The translations under genes were made by a program, and so were the position numbers. Below, in pieces: positions 25,756 to 35,357 of a stretch of DNA of 64,000 nt (its first letter is position 1; each line of letters starts with the position of its first letter). The notes below the pieces were generated by a model. That model did not search any database and had not been told where the DNA came from. It was given only the letters and a program-made list of their open reading frames with translations. This DNA comes from an uncultured Clostridia bacterium (lineage in GTDB: Bacteria > Bacillota > Clostridia > TANB77 > CAG-508): assembly GCA_948735595.1 (NCBI GenBank), contig CAPXSA010000027.1:1-64000 (forward strand), read 5' to 3'.

Positions 25756-27171
25756 ACCAATGGTCTTATTTAGTTTTGCATGCTTATGTCCTGCTAGGAT
25801 AGAAGCACCACCTGCAATCACTACAATATCTCCACTTTCAATATATTTTTTCTCTTTTGCAATTCTAATTCCCTCATCTATCATATCATCAATACTTTCT
25901 TTTGATTCTACTAAAATAGCATTTGCATTCCATATCATAGACAATTGTTTGCATACTTCTTGATTAGCTGTAATAACATAAATTGGGCATTGTGGCATAA
26001 ATCCTGCAAGCATTTTTGCTGTTCTTCCTGTATCTGTGTAGGCAAAAATTGCCTTTGCACATAAGTCCATAGCAGTAGAACAAGTAGAATAATTTAAGTT
26101 ATACTCATAATCTTCATTTCCATAATCTCTTTCTTTGTTCTTAAATCTCTTCCAATATTTAAGTGAACCTTCTATTGCTTCACAAATTCTTACCATTGTT
26201 TGAACACATTCCACAGGATATTCTCCCATGGCAGATTCTCCAGAAAGCATTACACAACTTGTCATATCATATACTGCATTTGCTACGTCACTTACTTCTG
26301 CTCTTGTAGGACGTGGACTATGTATCATGGATTCTAGCATTTGTGTCGCTGTAATAACTGGTTTTCCTGCCTTATTACATTTGCTAATAAATTCCTTTTG
26401 TCTGATTGGAACTTCTTCCATTGGAATTTCTACACCCAAGTCTCCCCTTGCTACCATAATTCCATCAGATACTTCTAAAATTTCATCAAAGTTGTCAATT
26501 CCTTGTCTATTTTCTATTTTAGAAATAATTTTAATGTGGCTTCCGTTATTTTCTTCTAATATTTTTCTAATATTTAATACATCTTGTGGTGTACGAATAA
26601 AAGAGGCTGCAATATAGTCAAAACCTGCTGTAATTCCAAATTTAATATCTTCGATATCTTTTTCGGTTGGGCTTGGTAAATTAATGTACATTCCTGGAAT
26701 GTTAATACTTTTTGTATTAGTTAATGGTCCACCATCAATTACTTTACATTTAATATCTGTTCCTTGAATTTCCACTACTTCTACTTTAATTAAACCATCA
26801 TTAATTAAAATCATGGTACCTACATTTACTTCATTACATAAATTTTTGTAAGTAATCGATACTTTTTCTTTATCACCTAATATTTCATCTGTTACTAAAG
26901 TAAAGATATCCCCTTCATTTAGTTCAATTTTTCCATCTTTGAATTTACCTATTCTAATTTCAGGTCCTTTTGTATCAAGCATCAAAGCTACTGGCTTTCC
27001 TACTTTTTCTCTTGCTTGTTTTACTGTTTCAATTCTAGCTTCTTGGTCTTGATAATTTCCATGTGAAAAGTTAATTCTAGCAACATCCATTCCTGCTAAT
27101 ATTAATTTTTCTAAAACTGCTTCTTCATCTACTGCTGGTCCTATTGTACAAATAATTTTTGTTTTTTTCAT
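25738..27171 (-). CDS. pyk: Pyruvate kinase
   Basis: The ATG at 27171 follows GAAAGGAAGG and gives 477 residues, the usual bacterial size without the C-terminal PEP-utiliser extension. Visible motifs are TKIICTIGPA, MDVARINFSHG, MLDTKGPEIRIG, the active-site lysine region IISKIENRQG, MVARGDLGVEIP and TQMLESM. It converts phosphoenolpyruvate and ADP to pyruvate and ATP in glycolysis. It is a single-gene unit here, without pfkA. Confidence 0.97.
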   Translation of the reverse strand: MKKTKIICTIGPAVDEEAVLEKLILAGMDVARINFSHGNYQDQEARIETVKQAREKVGKPVALMLDTKGPEIRIGKFKDGKIELNEGDIFTLVTDEILGDKEKVSITYKNLCNEVNVGTMILINDGLIKVEVVEIQGTDIKCKVIDGGPLTNTKSINIPGMYINLPSPTEKDIEDIKFGITAGFDYIAASFIRTPQDVLNIRKILEENNGSHIKIISKIENRQGIDNFDEILEVSDGIMVARGDLGVEIPMEEVPIRQKEFISKCNKAGKPVITATQMLESMIHSPRPTRAEVSDVANAVYDMTSCVMLSGESAMGEYPVECVQTMVRICEAIEGSLKYWKRFKNKERDYGNEDYEYNLNYSTCSTAMDLCAKAIFAYTDTGRTAKMLAGFMPQCPIYVITANQEVCKQLSMIWNANAILVESKESIDDMIDEGIRIAKEKKYIESGDIVVIAGGASILAGHKHAKLNKTIGGVLKV

Positions 27172-27315
27172 TTTGTTTTTCCTTCCTTTCGCTTTTTTCA
27201 TTTTTTAGCTTATATATATTACCACTTTTCTTCAAAAAATGCTACTATTTTTTAGAATATTCTTTTTATTATATTGAAATTTACGTTAACTTCAGTATAC
27301 TTATTTTACATAAAG

Positions 27316-27346
27316 TTGATTTTTTTTTCCTATTTTATGCTATACT
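27316..27346 (+). promoter_or_regulatory. Extended -10 promoter
   Basis: TGCTATACT (extended -10, TATACT at 27341-27346) is preceded by TTGATT (27316-27321) with a long 19-bp spacer. Confidence 0.55.
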
Positions 27347-27391
27347 ATAGGTAGATTTTGGTATTAGATTAATTAATAGGAGGTATCTAAT

Positions 27392-27760
27392 ATGGGAGAA
27401 CTTTGGGAAACTATAAAAGGAATTTGGAGATTAGAACGTCATGGAACTTTAGCAGACCATATGCGTGCTAATAGAGATATCATGATGGGGAAAAACCCTT
27501 ATACTGGCAAGCCTCATTTACAAGAAAATACTTCTGCTAGAATAAAACGTCTTGAAAGATATAGGTGTACAGTTTCTACTCCTAGAACCAGTGATGTAGT
27601 AAAATATGAAATGGACTTACTTCAAAAGCAAAGTCAAACAGCTACTCCAAGTGAGTTTGATGCTATTTGTGAAAAATATAATACTTTAAAAAGAGAATAT
27701 GAAGCTTTATTAGAAGCTGAAAAAGCTGATAAACAAGGGAAGCAAGAAAGAGAAAGATAA
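27392..27760 (+). CDS. Hypothetical protein
   Basis: The start follows ATAGGAGG with good spacing. The 122-residue product is basic and highly helical, with a predicted coiled-coil C-terminus (YEMDLLQKQ...YNTLKREYEALLEAEKADKQ). There is no signal peptide. It has its own promoter and terminator. Function unknown. Confidence 0.65.
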   Translation: MGELWETIKGIWRLERHGTLADHMRANRDIMMGKNPYTGKPHLQENTSARIKRLERYRCTVSTPRTSDVVKYEMDLLQKQSQTATPSEFDAICEKYNTLKREYEALLEAEKADKQGKQERER

Positions 27761-27768
27761 AGAGAAAT

Positions 27769-27795
27769 AACACATTAATGTCAAATTAATGTGTT
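27769..27795 (+). terminator. Rho-independent terminator
   Basis: AACACATTAAT pairs with ATTAATGTGTT, followed by TTATTTTTAT. It may also end the opposing 27786 gene. Confidence 0.75.
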
Positions 27796-28232
27796 TTATT
27801 TTTATGAAATATTCTTTGAATAAAATCCCTTAATTTTGTAAATATACTTTCTTTATATGGTACTATTTGTAACTCTTCTCTTGGCTGATTTAATTTCTTT
27901 TCTTTAAATATCTCATTAGGATTATATTTTTCTCTTAGTTCTTTTTGATAAATTTCTTCATTTTTTAGATATATTTGATATAACTCTTGTTTTATCTTTT
28001 CATTTGGACACCAATACTGGTATTGAAACATAGCAAGTATTGCCATTGTTGTTTTTGTTAGCCTACTAGCATCTACTAGATTTTCTTTGTTCAATTCTAT
28101 CTCATAATTTTTTAATTTTTCTTTCCCTAACATTTCTATCATTTTTTTAGGAATTTTCCTTATATACTCTTGTGGCATTTGATGTAAAATTTCATATACT
28201 TCTGCATATGCCTTTTGCATTTCATATGTCAT
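27786..28232 (-). CDS. Hypothetical protein, last of three-gene unit
   Basis: This 148-residue protein is soluble and helical, with Pro-rich and Lys-rich segments and no recognised motif. It lies 14 bp after the 69-residue gene and is in the same operon as the HExxH protein. Confidence 0.6.
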   Translation of the reverse strand: MTYEMQKAYAEVYEILHQMPQEYIRKIPKKMIEMLGKEKLKNYEIELNKENLVDASRLTKTTMAILAMFQYQYWCPNEKIKQELYQIYLKNEEIYQKELREKYNPNEIFKEKKLNQPREELQIVPYKESIFTKLRDFIQRIFHKNKTH

Positions 28233-28246
28233 TATCCTTCTCCTAT

Positions 28247-28456
28247 TTAATTCTTATTAATCCATTCTTTTGGTATTTTCACTTCATATCTATCATTTAA
28301 TATCTCAATTGTTTCTTTGTCTGTTATAAGTTTGCCATCTATTACATATACTTTATGCTTTCCTTTAAAACATTTCTTTACTTCACCATAGTCATTATCT
28401 TCAATGGTTAATAACACCATTAATTCCTGCCCATCAATTTGTAATTTTTCTCTCAC
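28247..28456 (-). CDS. Small hypothetical protein
   Basis: The 69-residue protein starts MREKLQIDGQELMVLLTIED and is predicted beta-rich. It begins 3 bp after the HExxH protein gene and is clearly co-transcribed with it. Function unknown. Confidence 0.6.
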   Translation of the reverse strand: MREKLQIDGQELMVLLTIEDNDYGEVKKCFKGKHKVYVIDGKLITDKETIEILNDRYEVKIPKEWINKN

Positions 28457-28459
28457 TAC

Positions 28460-30250
28460 TTAGTCATCTCCTTTTTCTGTAGGTGCTTTTGGCTCTATTT
28501 CTCCTACTTTTAGGTTAGCTTTCATTACATCTGCCACTTGCATCATTTGACTTGTTGTCACTCCTACTTTTGCAGTTTCTTCCATCAATTGAATATCTAA
28601 TTTGCTCATATCATCAGTTAGTCTTCTAACTTCTCCTACCTGTGCCACCTCTAATTGTCCATCTTCTCCTATTATATAGTATTCTCTACTTGTTTGACTT
28701 TTTCCATTTTCATCTTGTGTAACAAACCTCATAGTAATATCTTCTCCAATAATTTCCACACTTTCTAAACTCTCATTTCTTTGCGTTTGAATTCTTCCAA
28801 CTTGTTCCTCTATTCTTTTCCACTGTGAAGTTTCCATACCCTTTCCCCAACAAGTTATCTCTCCTTCTTCTCCTACCAAAACATAACTATTAGATATTTC
28901 ATCTCCTCTTTTATCATATCTTCTTCCCTCTAATAAATATGTATATTTTGTATCAACATTTTGAATTGATAGTTCATAGTGGTTTCCTATTCTCTGATAT
29001 TGAACATCTACAAGTGATATATGTTTAAGACCTTCTACTTGTCCATAAATATCTCTGTTTAAATCCATTATCTTTAAAAAATCATTTATCATATTTGCTT
29101 TCGAAAAATCCGCTTTATTTACAATTCCTTCTTTGATACAAAATTCTTCAAAATTCTCTTTCCCAGCAATCTGTAAACATTGATGCAATCTATAACTCAT
29201 TGATATTTCAGAAATAGCTTGAGAATGTAATAAAAAATTTGCTATCTGCTCAAATCCTTCTAAGCGTATCTTCACATCTTTTCCATTAATGGTCTCTATT
29301 ATTTCCATTTTCTCTTCTGTACTCAATTCTTGGTTTGCTAGAAATTCTATAAAAACCTTTTGTATGGTTTCTGTTTGAGGAAACATACATGTAAGATTAG
29401 AATTTAACACAGCTATCTTTAATAATTCCTTTCTTAGTAAAACATCCCCTGTACACTCTAGTGCTACTGTAACAAGGTCATTAGCTACTATCACAATTTC
29501 TTCTTTTGCTACATCGTGCATTTTTCTATATTCTTTTACAAATTCCTCATCGTTTCCCGCTATAACCTTTTCTAATATTGTTAATGTATCCTGAAAGTCT
29601 ATCAGCTGTGATATTATTGTGCTAATCTCGCCTCCTCTTATTCCATATCTTCTATCAATTTCAGTACTAAAAAGTTCTTCTAATGTAAAATCATCTGTAA
29701 CCTCTTGTATCAAATCTTGATCAAAGAACTTTTCCAATACAGTTTCTTTTCCTATTAATCCAAATAAAATGTTGACAGTTGTTTTTTCTCTATTATATCC
29801 ACTATTTTTTATTCCCGTAAGTTCTTCTGCTAACCAATCTGTAATCCCTTCACTAATTCCTCTTCCTATTTCTTTATAATATATACTTTCTTCTTCACTA
29901 TTGAGATAACTCCAACCTCTTATATTTTCAAAAGGATGGTTTGATGTTTTCTGAATGAGTAATCCTATTTTACTATATTCACCTTTACTGTAAGTCAATG
30001 CATGCAATATCTCATGGACAATAGTTTGTTCTTGATTACATCTTTCAAAATCTATATTTATTATTCCGTTTTCATTATTATAACCACCTGCTGTATTTTT
30101 TTCCTTTTCTGGCTCATAAGTAACTTCTCTTATATTCTCATTTAATCGTTTCCTAATTTCTGTAACAGAAATAAACTGAGCAAGTAATGGATGACTTCCA
30201 TAATTCCCAACAAACCACTCTATTAATTGCTCTTTGTTCATTTTCTCCAT
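28460..30250 (-). CDS. Putative zincin with HExxH motif
   Basis: The 596-residue protein contains TIVHEILHALTYSKGE (His79, Glu80, His83) followed by a glutamate-rich helix (GRGISEGITDWLAEELTG), the layout of a zinc metallopeptidase of gluzincin type, where GISEGITDW could supply the third ligand. The remainder is a long helical region and a beta-rich C-terminal part with repeated phrases such as EEGEITCWGKG and EDGQLEVAQVG. No signal peptide is present, so it acts inside the cell or as a toxin-like cargo. Two start codons three apart are both possible. It heads a three-gene unit. Not a family I can name. Confidence 0.6.
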   Translation of the reverse strand: MEKMNKEQLIEWFVGNYGSHPLLAQFISVTEIRKRLNENIREVTYEPEKEKNTAGGYNNENGIINIDFERCNQEQTIVHEILHALTYSKGEYSKIGLLIQKTSNHPFENIRGWSYLNSEEESIYYKEIGRGISEGITDWLAEELTGIKNSGYNREKTTVNILFGLIGKETVLEKFFDQDLIQEVTDDFTLEELFSTEIDRRYGIRGGEISTIISQLIDFQDTLTILEKVIAGNDEEFVKEYRKMHDVAKEEIVIVANDLVTVALECTGDVLLRKELLKIAVLNSNLTCMFPQTETIQKVFIEFLANQELSTEEKMEIIETINGKDVKIRLEGFEQIANFLLHSQAISEISMSYRLHQCLQIAGKENFEEFCIKEGIVNKADFSKANMINDFLKIMDLNRDIYGQVEGLKHISLVDVQYQRIGNHYELSIQNVDTKYTYLLEGRRYDKRGDEISNSYVLVGEEGEITCWGKGMETSQWKRIEEQVGRIQTQRNESLESVEIIGEDITMRFVTQDENGKSQTSREYYIIGEDGQLEVAQVGEVRRLTDDMSKLDIQLMEETAKVGVTTSQMMQVADVMKANLKVGEIEPKAPTEKGDD

Positions 30251-30304
30251 GTACTGCTTTCCCCTTTGTATAACTTCTCTTTAAGTTAGGCTATTTATTA
30301 CAAA

Positions 30305-30333
30305 TAAGGGAAGTAAAAATTCACTTCCCCTTA
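30305..30333 (-). terminator. Hairpin after glucan phosphorylase
   Basis: TAAGGGAAGT pairs with ACTTCCCCTTA (one bulge). It lies 5 bp beyond the phosphorylase stop codon. Confidence 0.6.
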
Positions 30334-30337
30334 TCAC

Positions 30338-32902
30338 TTATTTTGTAATCCATTTAATTAAATTCAAGTTAGCAGAATCTAAAATCATCTCATGTCTTGG
30401 CATTACTCTAAAGGTATAGCCATAGTTTCCACCATTAACTAAATTTACCTTTCCTTTATAAGTATAGGTCCTATTTTCTTCATCTGCATTTTCTAACGTT
30501 AATGGAATAATACTAATATCATCTACTACACCATTTTCGTCAATTCTTCCATAATATACTTGTGCTTCAATATTGTCTTTATCTATATTAGATAATTTCA
30601 CTTTACATCTTACCTCAATATTGTTTCCTGCATCAATAGTAATATTATCTAAATTATCTTCCTGTGTAATTTGAATATCTTTCCATGTATTTTGTAAGCT
30701 TTCTTTCCATTTATTAAATCCACCTACTTTTTCTAAGTCTGTATAGTAGTTGTCATATAGATTACACAATGGAATATATAACTGATCTACATAGTCTGTT
30801 AGCATTCTAGAGGTACTAAATCTACCACCTGTGGAGATAATAGAGTCTTTCATGTATTGCATCCATCTATCTGAGATGCCTTTTTCATCTTTTTCATAAT
30901 ACATTGGTATGATTTTGTTTTCTAAAGTTTCGTAAATACTTTGGCTGTCTGCTCTATCTTGCGACTCATAATCAGGATATTCTGCGTTTGTTCCAATGGT
31001 CCAACCATTTTTAGAGTTATATCCTTCTGCCCACCATCCATCTAATACACTAAAGTTGATAACACCATTGACTGATGCTTTTTGTCCACTTGTGCCTGAA
31101 GCTTCCATCGGTCTTCTAGGAGTATTAAGCCATACGTCCACACCACTAATTAAATATCTAGACATCGCAATATTATAATTTTCTAATACAAATATCTTTC
31201 CTTTGAATTGTGGTTTCATAGAAATTTCATGAATATATTTAATTAAATCTTGTCCTTCTTTATCTGCCGGATGTGCTTTTCCTGCAAATATAATCTGAAC
31301 TTTACGGTTTTGGTTATTTAAAATTTGTGTAATTCTTTCTAAGTCTTTGAAAATTAAAGTTGCTCTTTTATACGTAGCAAATCTTCTGGCAAATCCAATG
31401 GTTAATACATTTGGATCTAAGCTATTTACCATATTCATAATATCATCATAGTGATAGCCATATCTTCTTAAACGATTTACTGTATTTTCTCTTACTAAAG
31501 CTAATAGCTTCTCTTTTCTTTCTTGATGTGCTTGCCATAATTTATCATTTGGAATATCTTGTATTTTTTTCCATACTTCATCATCATAGATTTTATCTTG
31601 CCAATATGGAATTAAGTATTTGTTATATAACTTCTTAAGTCCCGGAGCAAGCCATGAGCAAGTATGTATTCCATTTGTTACATAGGTAATAGGGGATTCG
31701 TTTGCTGCAATTTCTGGCCAAACTTCGCCAAATAACTCTCTTGAAACAGCACCATGTAACTTACTAACTCCATTCTTTTTACCTGCTACCTTTAGTGCTA
31801 AAATTCCCATGTTAAATCCGCTATTTAATTGAGCATTTGGTTTCATTCCCATTTCAAAAAACTCTTGCTTTGTAATTCCTAGTTTGTCCCAATAGCCTTT
31901 AAAATATTTTTCTACTAATTCTAATGGAAATATATCATTTCCTGCAGGAACTGGTGTATGTGTTGTAAATACTGTTTTACTTGACACAATATCTCTTGCA
32001 ATTTGGAAAGAAATTTTCTTTTCTTTCATTAATGTATAAATTAGCTCTAATATTAAGAAAGAAGAATGTCCTTCATTCATATGATAAATGGTTGGATTTA
32101 GCCCTAATGCTTTAAGTAAGGCAACGCCACCTTGGCCAAGTACAATTTCTTGCTGAATTCTCATTTCTTGGTCTCCACCATATAACGTTCTAGTAATCTC
32201 ACGATATTCTTTTGTGTTTTCATCAATATCAGAGTCTAATAAATATAAATCTACTCTACCGACCGTAATTTTCCATGCTTTTAAATACAACTTTTTCTTT
32301 GGAAGTTGCAAAGCTACTAAAATATCTTTATCATTACAATCTTTTACTCTTGTTAATGGTAAACTTTCTGCATCAATATCGTAATATTCAGTTTCTTGTT
32401 GTCCTACTCCATTAATTTTTTGGTGAAAATATCCATTTTTGTATAGTAAACCTACTGCTACTAGTGGAATCCCTAAATCACTAGCAGATTTCAAGTGGTC
32501 ACCTGATAAAATACCAAGACCTCCAGAATAAATAGGCAAAACTTGATCCAAACCATATTCTGCTGAAAAGTAGGCAATTAAGTTGTTACGATTATCAGGA
32601 TATTTTTTGGCAAACCATGTATTTTTACTTTTTCTATAATCTTCAAAATCTTCTACAACTTTGTCATATTCTTTTAAAAAGTTTGCACTTTGTGCTGCTT
32701 CTTCTAACTTTTCTTGTGATACAGATTTTAAGAACTTAACAGGATTTTTCTCTGACCTCTCCCATAAGTCAATATCAATTTCTTTGAATAATCTTAGAAA
32801 CTCTGTGTTCCAAGACCACCAAAGGTTATAGCTAATTTCAGATAGTTTTTCAATTCTTTTGGGTAATTGTGGATTGACTGTAATGCGATTAAATACATAC
32901 AT
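30338..32902 (-). CDS. glgP: Alpha-glucan phosphorylase
   Basis: The 854-residue enzyme is a GT35 phosphorylase of the type with an extra N-terminal domain (DUF3417-like, PKRIEKLSEISYNLWWSWN). Motifs include FSAEYGLDQVLPIYSGGLGILSGDHLKSASDLG, YHMNEGHSSFLILEL and EASGTSGQKASVNGVINFSVLDGWWAEGYN in the pyridoxal-phosphate region. It releases glucose-1-phosphate from glycogen or maltodextrin. There is no glycogen operon around it. The symbol glgP is used in the broad sense. Confidence 0.92.
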   Translation of the reverse strand: MYVFNRITVNPQLPKRIEKLSEISYNLWWSWNTEFLRLFKEIDIDLWERSEKNPVKFLKSVSQEKLEEAAQSANFLKEYDKVVEDFEDYRKSKNTWFAKKYPDNRNNLIAYFSAEYGLDQVLPIYSGGLGILSGDHLKSASDLGIPLVAVGLLYKNGYFHQKINGVGQQETEYYDIDAESLPLTRVKDCNDKDILVALQLPKKKLYLKAWKITVGRVDLYLLDSDIDENTKEYREITRTLYGGDQEMRIQQEIVLGQGGVALLKALGLNPTIYHMNEGHSSFLILELIYTLMKEKKISFQIARDIVSSKTVFTTHTPVPAGNDIFPLELVEKYFKGYWDKLGITKQEFFEMGMKPNAQLNSGFNMGILALKVAGKKNGVSKLHGAVSRELFGEVWPEIAANESPITYVTNGIHTCSWLAPGLKKLYNKYLIPYWQDKIYDDEVWKKIQDIPNDKLWQAHQERKEKLLALVRENTVNRLRRYGYHYDDIMNMVNSLDPNVLTIGFARRFATYKRATLIFKDLERITQILNNQNRKVQIIFAGKAHPADKEGQDLIKYIHEISMKPQFKGKIFVLENYNIAMSRYLISGVDVWLNTPRRPMEASGTSGQKASVNGVINFSVLDGWWAEGYNSKNGWTIGTNAEYPDYESQDRADSQSIYETLENKIIPMYYEKDEKGISDRWMQYMKDSIISTGGRFSTSRMLTDYVDQLYIPLCNLYDNYYTDLEKVGGFNKWKESLQNTWKDIQITQEDNLDNITIDAGNNIEVRCKVKLSNIDKDNIEAQVYYGRIDENGVVDDISIIPLTLENADEENRTYTYKGKVNLVNGGNYGYTFRVMPRHEMILDSANLNLIKWITK

Positions 32903-33049
32903 ATTTAATTCCTCCTTAGTACTTTTTGATAATTCTTTTGTAATTTTGTCTCTTATTTTTCTTTTTATATTATCTATTAAGATAGGAAATTTGTCAATTG
33001 ATTTTTGAGTAGATTTTATAAATTTTTTGCCAAATTAATCGATAAATAA

Positions 33050-33077
33050 AACATGACTATACTATCTTAGTCATGTT
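33050..33077 (-). terminator. Hairpin terminator of MFS gene
   Basis: AACATGACTA pairs with TAGTCATGTT; the MFS stop codon lies in the right arm. On the minus strand the hairpin is followed by TTTATTTAT. Confidence 0.65.
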
Positions 33078-34335
33078 ATTTTATCTCTAAAAATTCAATT
33101 TCACTTTTTTGATACTCTTCAGGTTTTAATCCTACTTTTTTATCCATTCGGTCTAGTAATAACACTAAAGCTATTGTTAAAAAGCACCCTATAATACACA
33201 TGGTTCCTGCCGAATCGATATTTCTTAGTAGAAAAGATGCAAATAACGAAATGAGTGACCTTGCTATACTTTCTGATAAGTTATAGCAAGAAGATATTTT
33301 ATTTCTTAAAGAAGAAGTTGTAAAATTGTTTAAATATCTTTTAATTAAAGTGTAAAAAGGTCCTTTTACTACAAATTGTATCATATATAATATGACAATA
33401 ACTGTTAGGGTAAAAGTATATGGTAATTTTAAAGCAACCGTTATTCCTACTAAAATACATGATACTGCTGTTGGAAATGATAGGACTGCTAATGTTTTAT
33501 TATGAAAACGATTATGGAGTCTATTTTGATTTTTAGCAGCGATTCCTGATATTAAGCCTAATGCAGCAAAAATCACACCATAATATTGTTCTGGAACATT
33601 TAATTGTTGCAAAACTCCACTTCTTAAACTAGTTAGAGTTCCTAATAATCCTGCAAACATTGCTCCAAAAACTAATAAATATTTCAATCTACTAGATTGG
33701 AACATATATCGGAATGAAGTCTTTAATTCTTTTATATATGTTTTCATTCCTTGTATCTTTTCTGTTTTCTTTATTTCTCCAAATTGATATGCAATAAAAG
33801 CAGATATGACACAACTAATTAAAGCTAATGATAATGGTATATATGGATTAACTACATATAAAAAACCTGCTACTACAGAAGAAATAGCATCTAAATAATA
33901 ATACCATGAAAATCCTTTTCCATCTATTTTAGAAAATCTACTTCCTCTTTTTTCATCTTTTGGTAAAGAGTCATATAATAAATTGGTTTCAGCAACGCCT
34001 TTAATATCAAAGGCTATGGCTGAAAAGAATTGTGCAATAATTAAATACATTAAATTAGAACTCATCATAAAACATGCTACAGAAACGCCATTAATTAAGT
34101 TTGCAAAAATAAGACTTTTCCTTTTCCCTATTTTTTCAATCAAAATCGTTAATGGCATCAATAATACTGATTTAAAAATTGGATATATCGCATCTGCTAA
34201 TAAGACATCAGCTGCGCTAATACCTTTAACTTGCGTTAAAAATAAAAATAATATTGTATAAAAAAATAGTAAATCCCACGAAATTGCTTTATATATGGGA
34301 AATAATCTTACATTTTTTTCTTCTTTTGTCTCCAC
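33076..34335 (-). CDS. MFS transporter
   Basis: The 419-residue protein has about twelve hydrophobic segments and the MFS loop after helix 2 (IEKIGKRKSLIFAN). It starts with a short charged cytoplasmic tail (METKEEKNVR). It belongs to the drug/unknown exporter-like group of MFS; substrate unknown. It is monocistronic. Confidence 0.8.
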   Translation of the reverse strand: METKEEKNVRLFPIYKAISWDLLFFYTILFLFLTQVKGISAADVLLADAIYPIFKSVLLMPLTILIEKIGKRKSLIFANLINGVSVACFMMSSNLMYLIIAQFFSAIAFDIKGVAETNLLYDSLPKDEKRGSRFSKIDGKGFSWYYYLDAISSVVAGFLYVVNPYIPLSLALISCVISAFIAYQFGEIKKTEKIQGMKTYIKELKTSFRYMFQSSRLKYLLVFGAMFAGLLGTLTSLRSGVLQQLNVPEQYYGVIFAALGLISGIAAKNQNRLHNRFHNKTLAVLSFPTAVSCILVGITVALKLPYTFTLTVIVILYMIQFVVKGPFYTLIKRYLNNFTTSSLRNKISSCYNLSESIARSLISLFASFLLRNIDSAGTMCIIGCFLTIALVLLLDRMDKKVGLKPEEYQKSEIEFLEIK

Positions 34336-34543
34336 TTTATCACCTTATTAAAAATTTCTATCATATAAAAAAATTATACAAATATTTGCGGAATTTTGTC
34401 AAGAGTTATAAAAAACAAATTAACAAAAACGTAAAGAAAAATTAATAAAGTTTTAATAGCATTTTTAAAGTACAAGCAGTATAATAAAATTATCAAGTGT
34501 GAAAGGAGAATATCGGTTTTAAAAACTGGTAAAAAGATAAATT

Positions 34544-35272
34544 ATGAAGAAATGGATTTTGAGAATTTTATTAGTTTTAGTTATCATAGTAGGTATTATA
34601 GTTGGTGTTTTTATTTATAATGGGCATGAATTATATCAAAACGCTTTAAATACAGTTAGTCTTTCTGATAAAGTAGATAAAATTCAAAAAGATGAAAATT
34701 ACATAAAATTAGAAGATTTACCTAAAGATTACAAAGATGCAGTTATTTCTGTTGAGGATAGACGTTATTATAACCATGGTCCTATTGATTTAATTGGTAT
34801 CTCTAGAGCACTCTATACTAATCTCAAAAATCAGCAATTTCTAGAAGGTGGTAGTACGATTGCACAACAAGTTGCTAAAAATTTATATTTCATTTCACCT
34901 GATGAAAATGCTGCGCACCGCAAAGTTGCTGAAGTATTTATGGCTAGTGACTTAGAAAATGCTTATGGAAAAGATACTGTTTTAGAATTATATGTAAATA
35001 CTATTTATTTTGGAGATGGCTACTATGGAATCCAAGAAGCAAGTCAAGGATACCTCAAAAAAGATGCTAAAGATTTAACACTATTTGATGCTACTATGAT
35101 GGCAGGTATCCCTAATGCTCCAAGCGCATATGCGCCTACTGTTAATATGGATTTAGCTTTAAGTAGACAAAGAAAAGTAATTTCTACTATGGTAGAAAAT
35201 AAATATATTTCTCAAGAACAGGCTGACGAATTAATTAAGCAACAAGATGATTTTAAGTTACCTAACAAATAA
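34544..35272 (+). CDS. Monofunctional peptidoglycan glycosyltransferase (GT51)
   Basis: The 242-residue protein has an N-terminal membrane anchor (residues 4-26) and a GT51 domain with the catalytic glutamate Glu71 in SVEDRRYYNHGPID, EGGSTIAQQVAKNLYF, and NTIYFGDGYYGIQEAS. It polymerises lipid II into glycan strands and lacks a transpeptidase domain. A REP-like palindrome lies 8 bp after its stop. It is likely mtgA-like, but the symbol is left open. Confidence 0.88.
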   Translation: MKKWILRILLVLVIIVGIIVGVFIYNGHELYQNALNTVSLSDKVDKIQKDENYIKLEDLPKDYKDAVISVEDRRYYNHGPIDLIGISRALYTNLKNQQFLEGGSTIAQQVAKNLYFISPDENAAHRKVAEVFMASDLENAYGKDTVLELYVNTIYFGDGYYGIQEASQGYLKKDAKDLTLFDATMMAGIPNAPSAYAPTVNMDLALSRQRKVISTMVENKYISQEQADELIKQQDDFKLPNK

Positions 35273-35280
35273 ATATGTTT

Positions 35281-35357
35281 ATGTCAGATTAGGGACATAC
35301 GTTCATCCAACAAAAACTTCGTTTTCGTCAGATGAACATACGTCCCTAAACTAACAT
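35281..35357. repeat. REP-like palindrome, long-armed variant
   Basis: A 27-bp arm (35281-35307) pairs with 35331-35357 with five mismatches; it contains TTAGGGACATACG on the left and CGTCCCTAAACTAACAT on the right, the same core as the other copies. The loop holds an extra AAAAC/GTTTT hairpin. It lies between convergent genes and its end touches the stop codon of the hydrolase. Confidence 0.7.
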
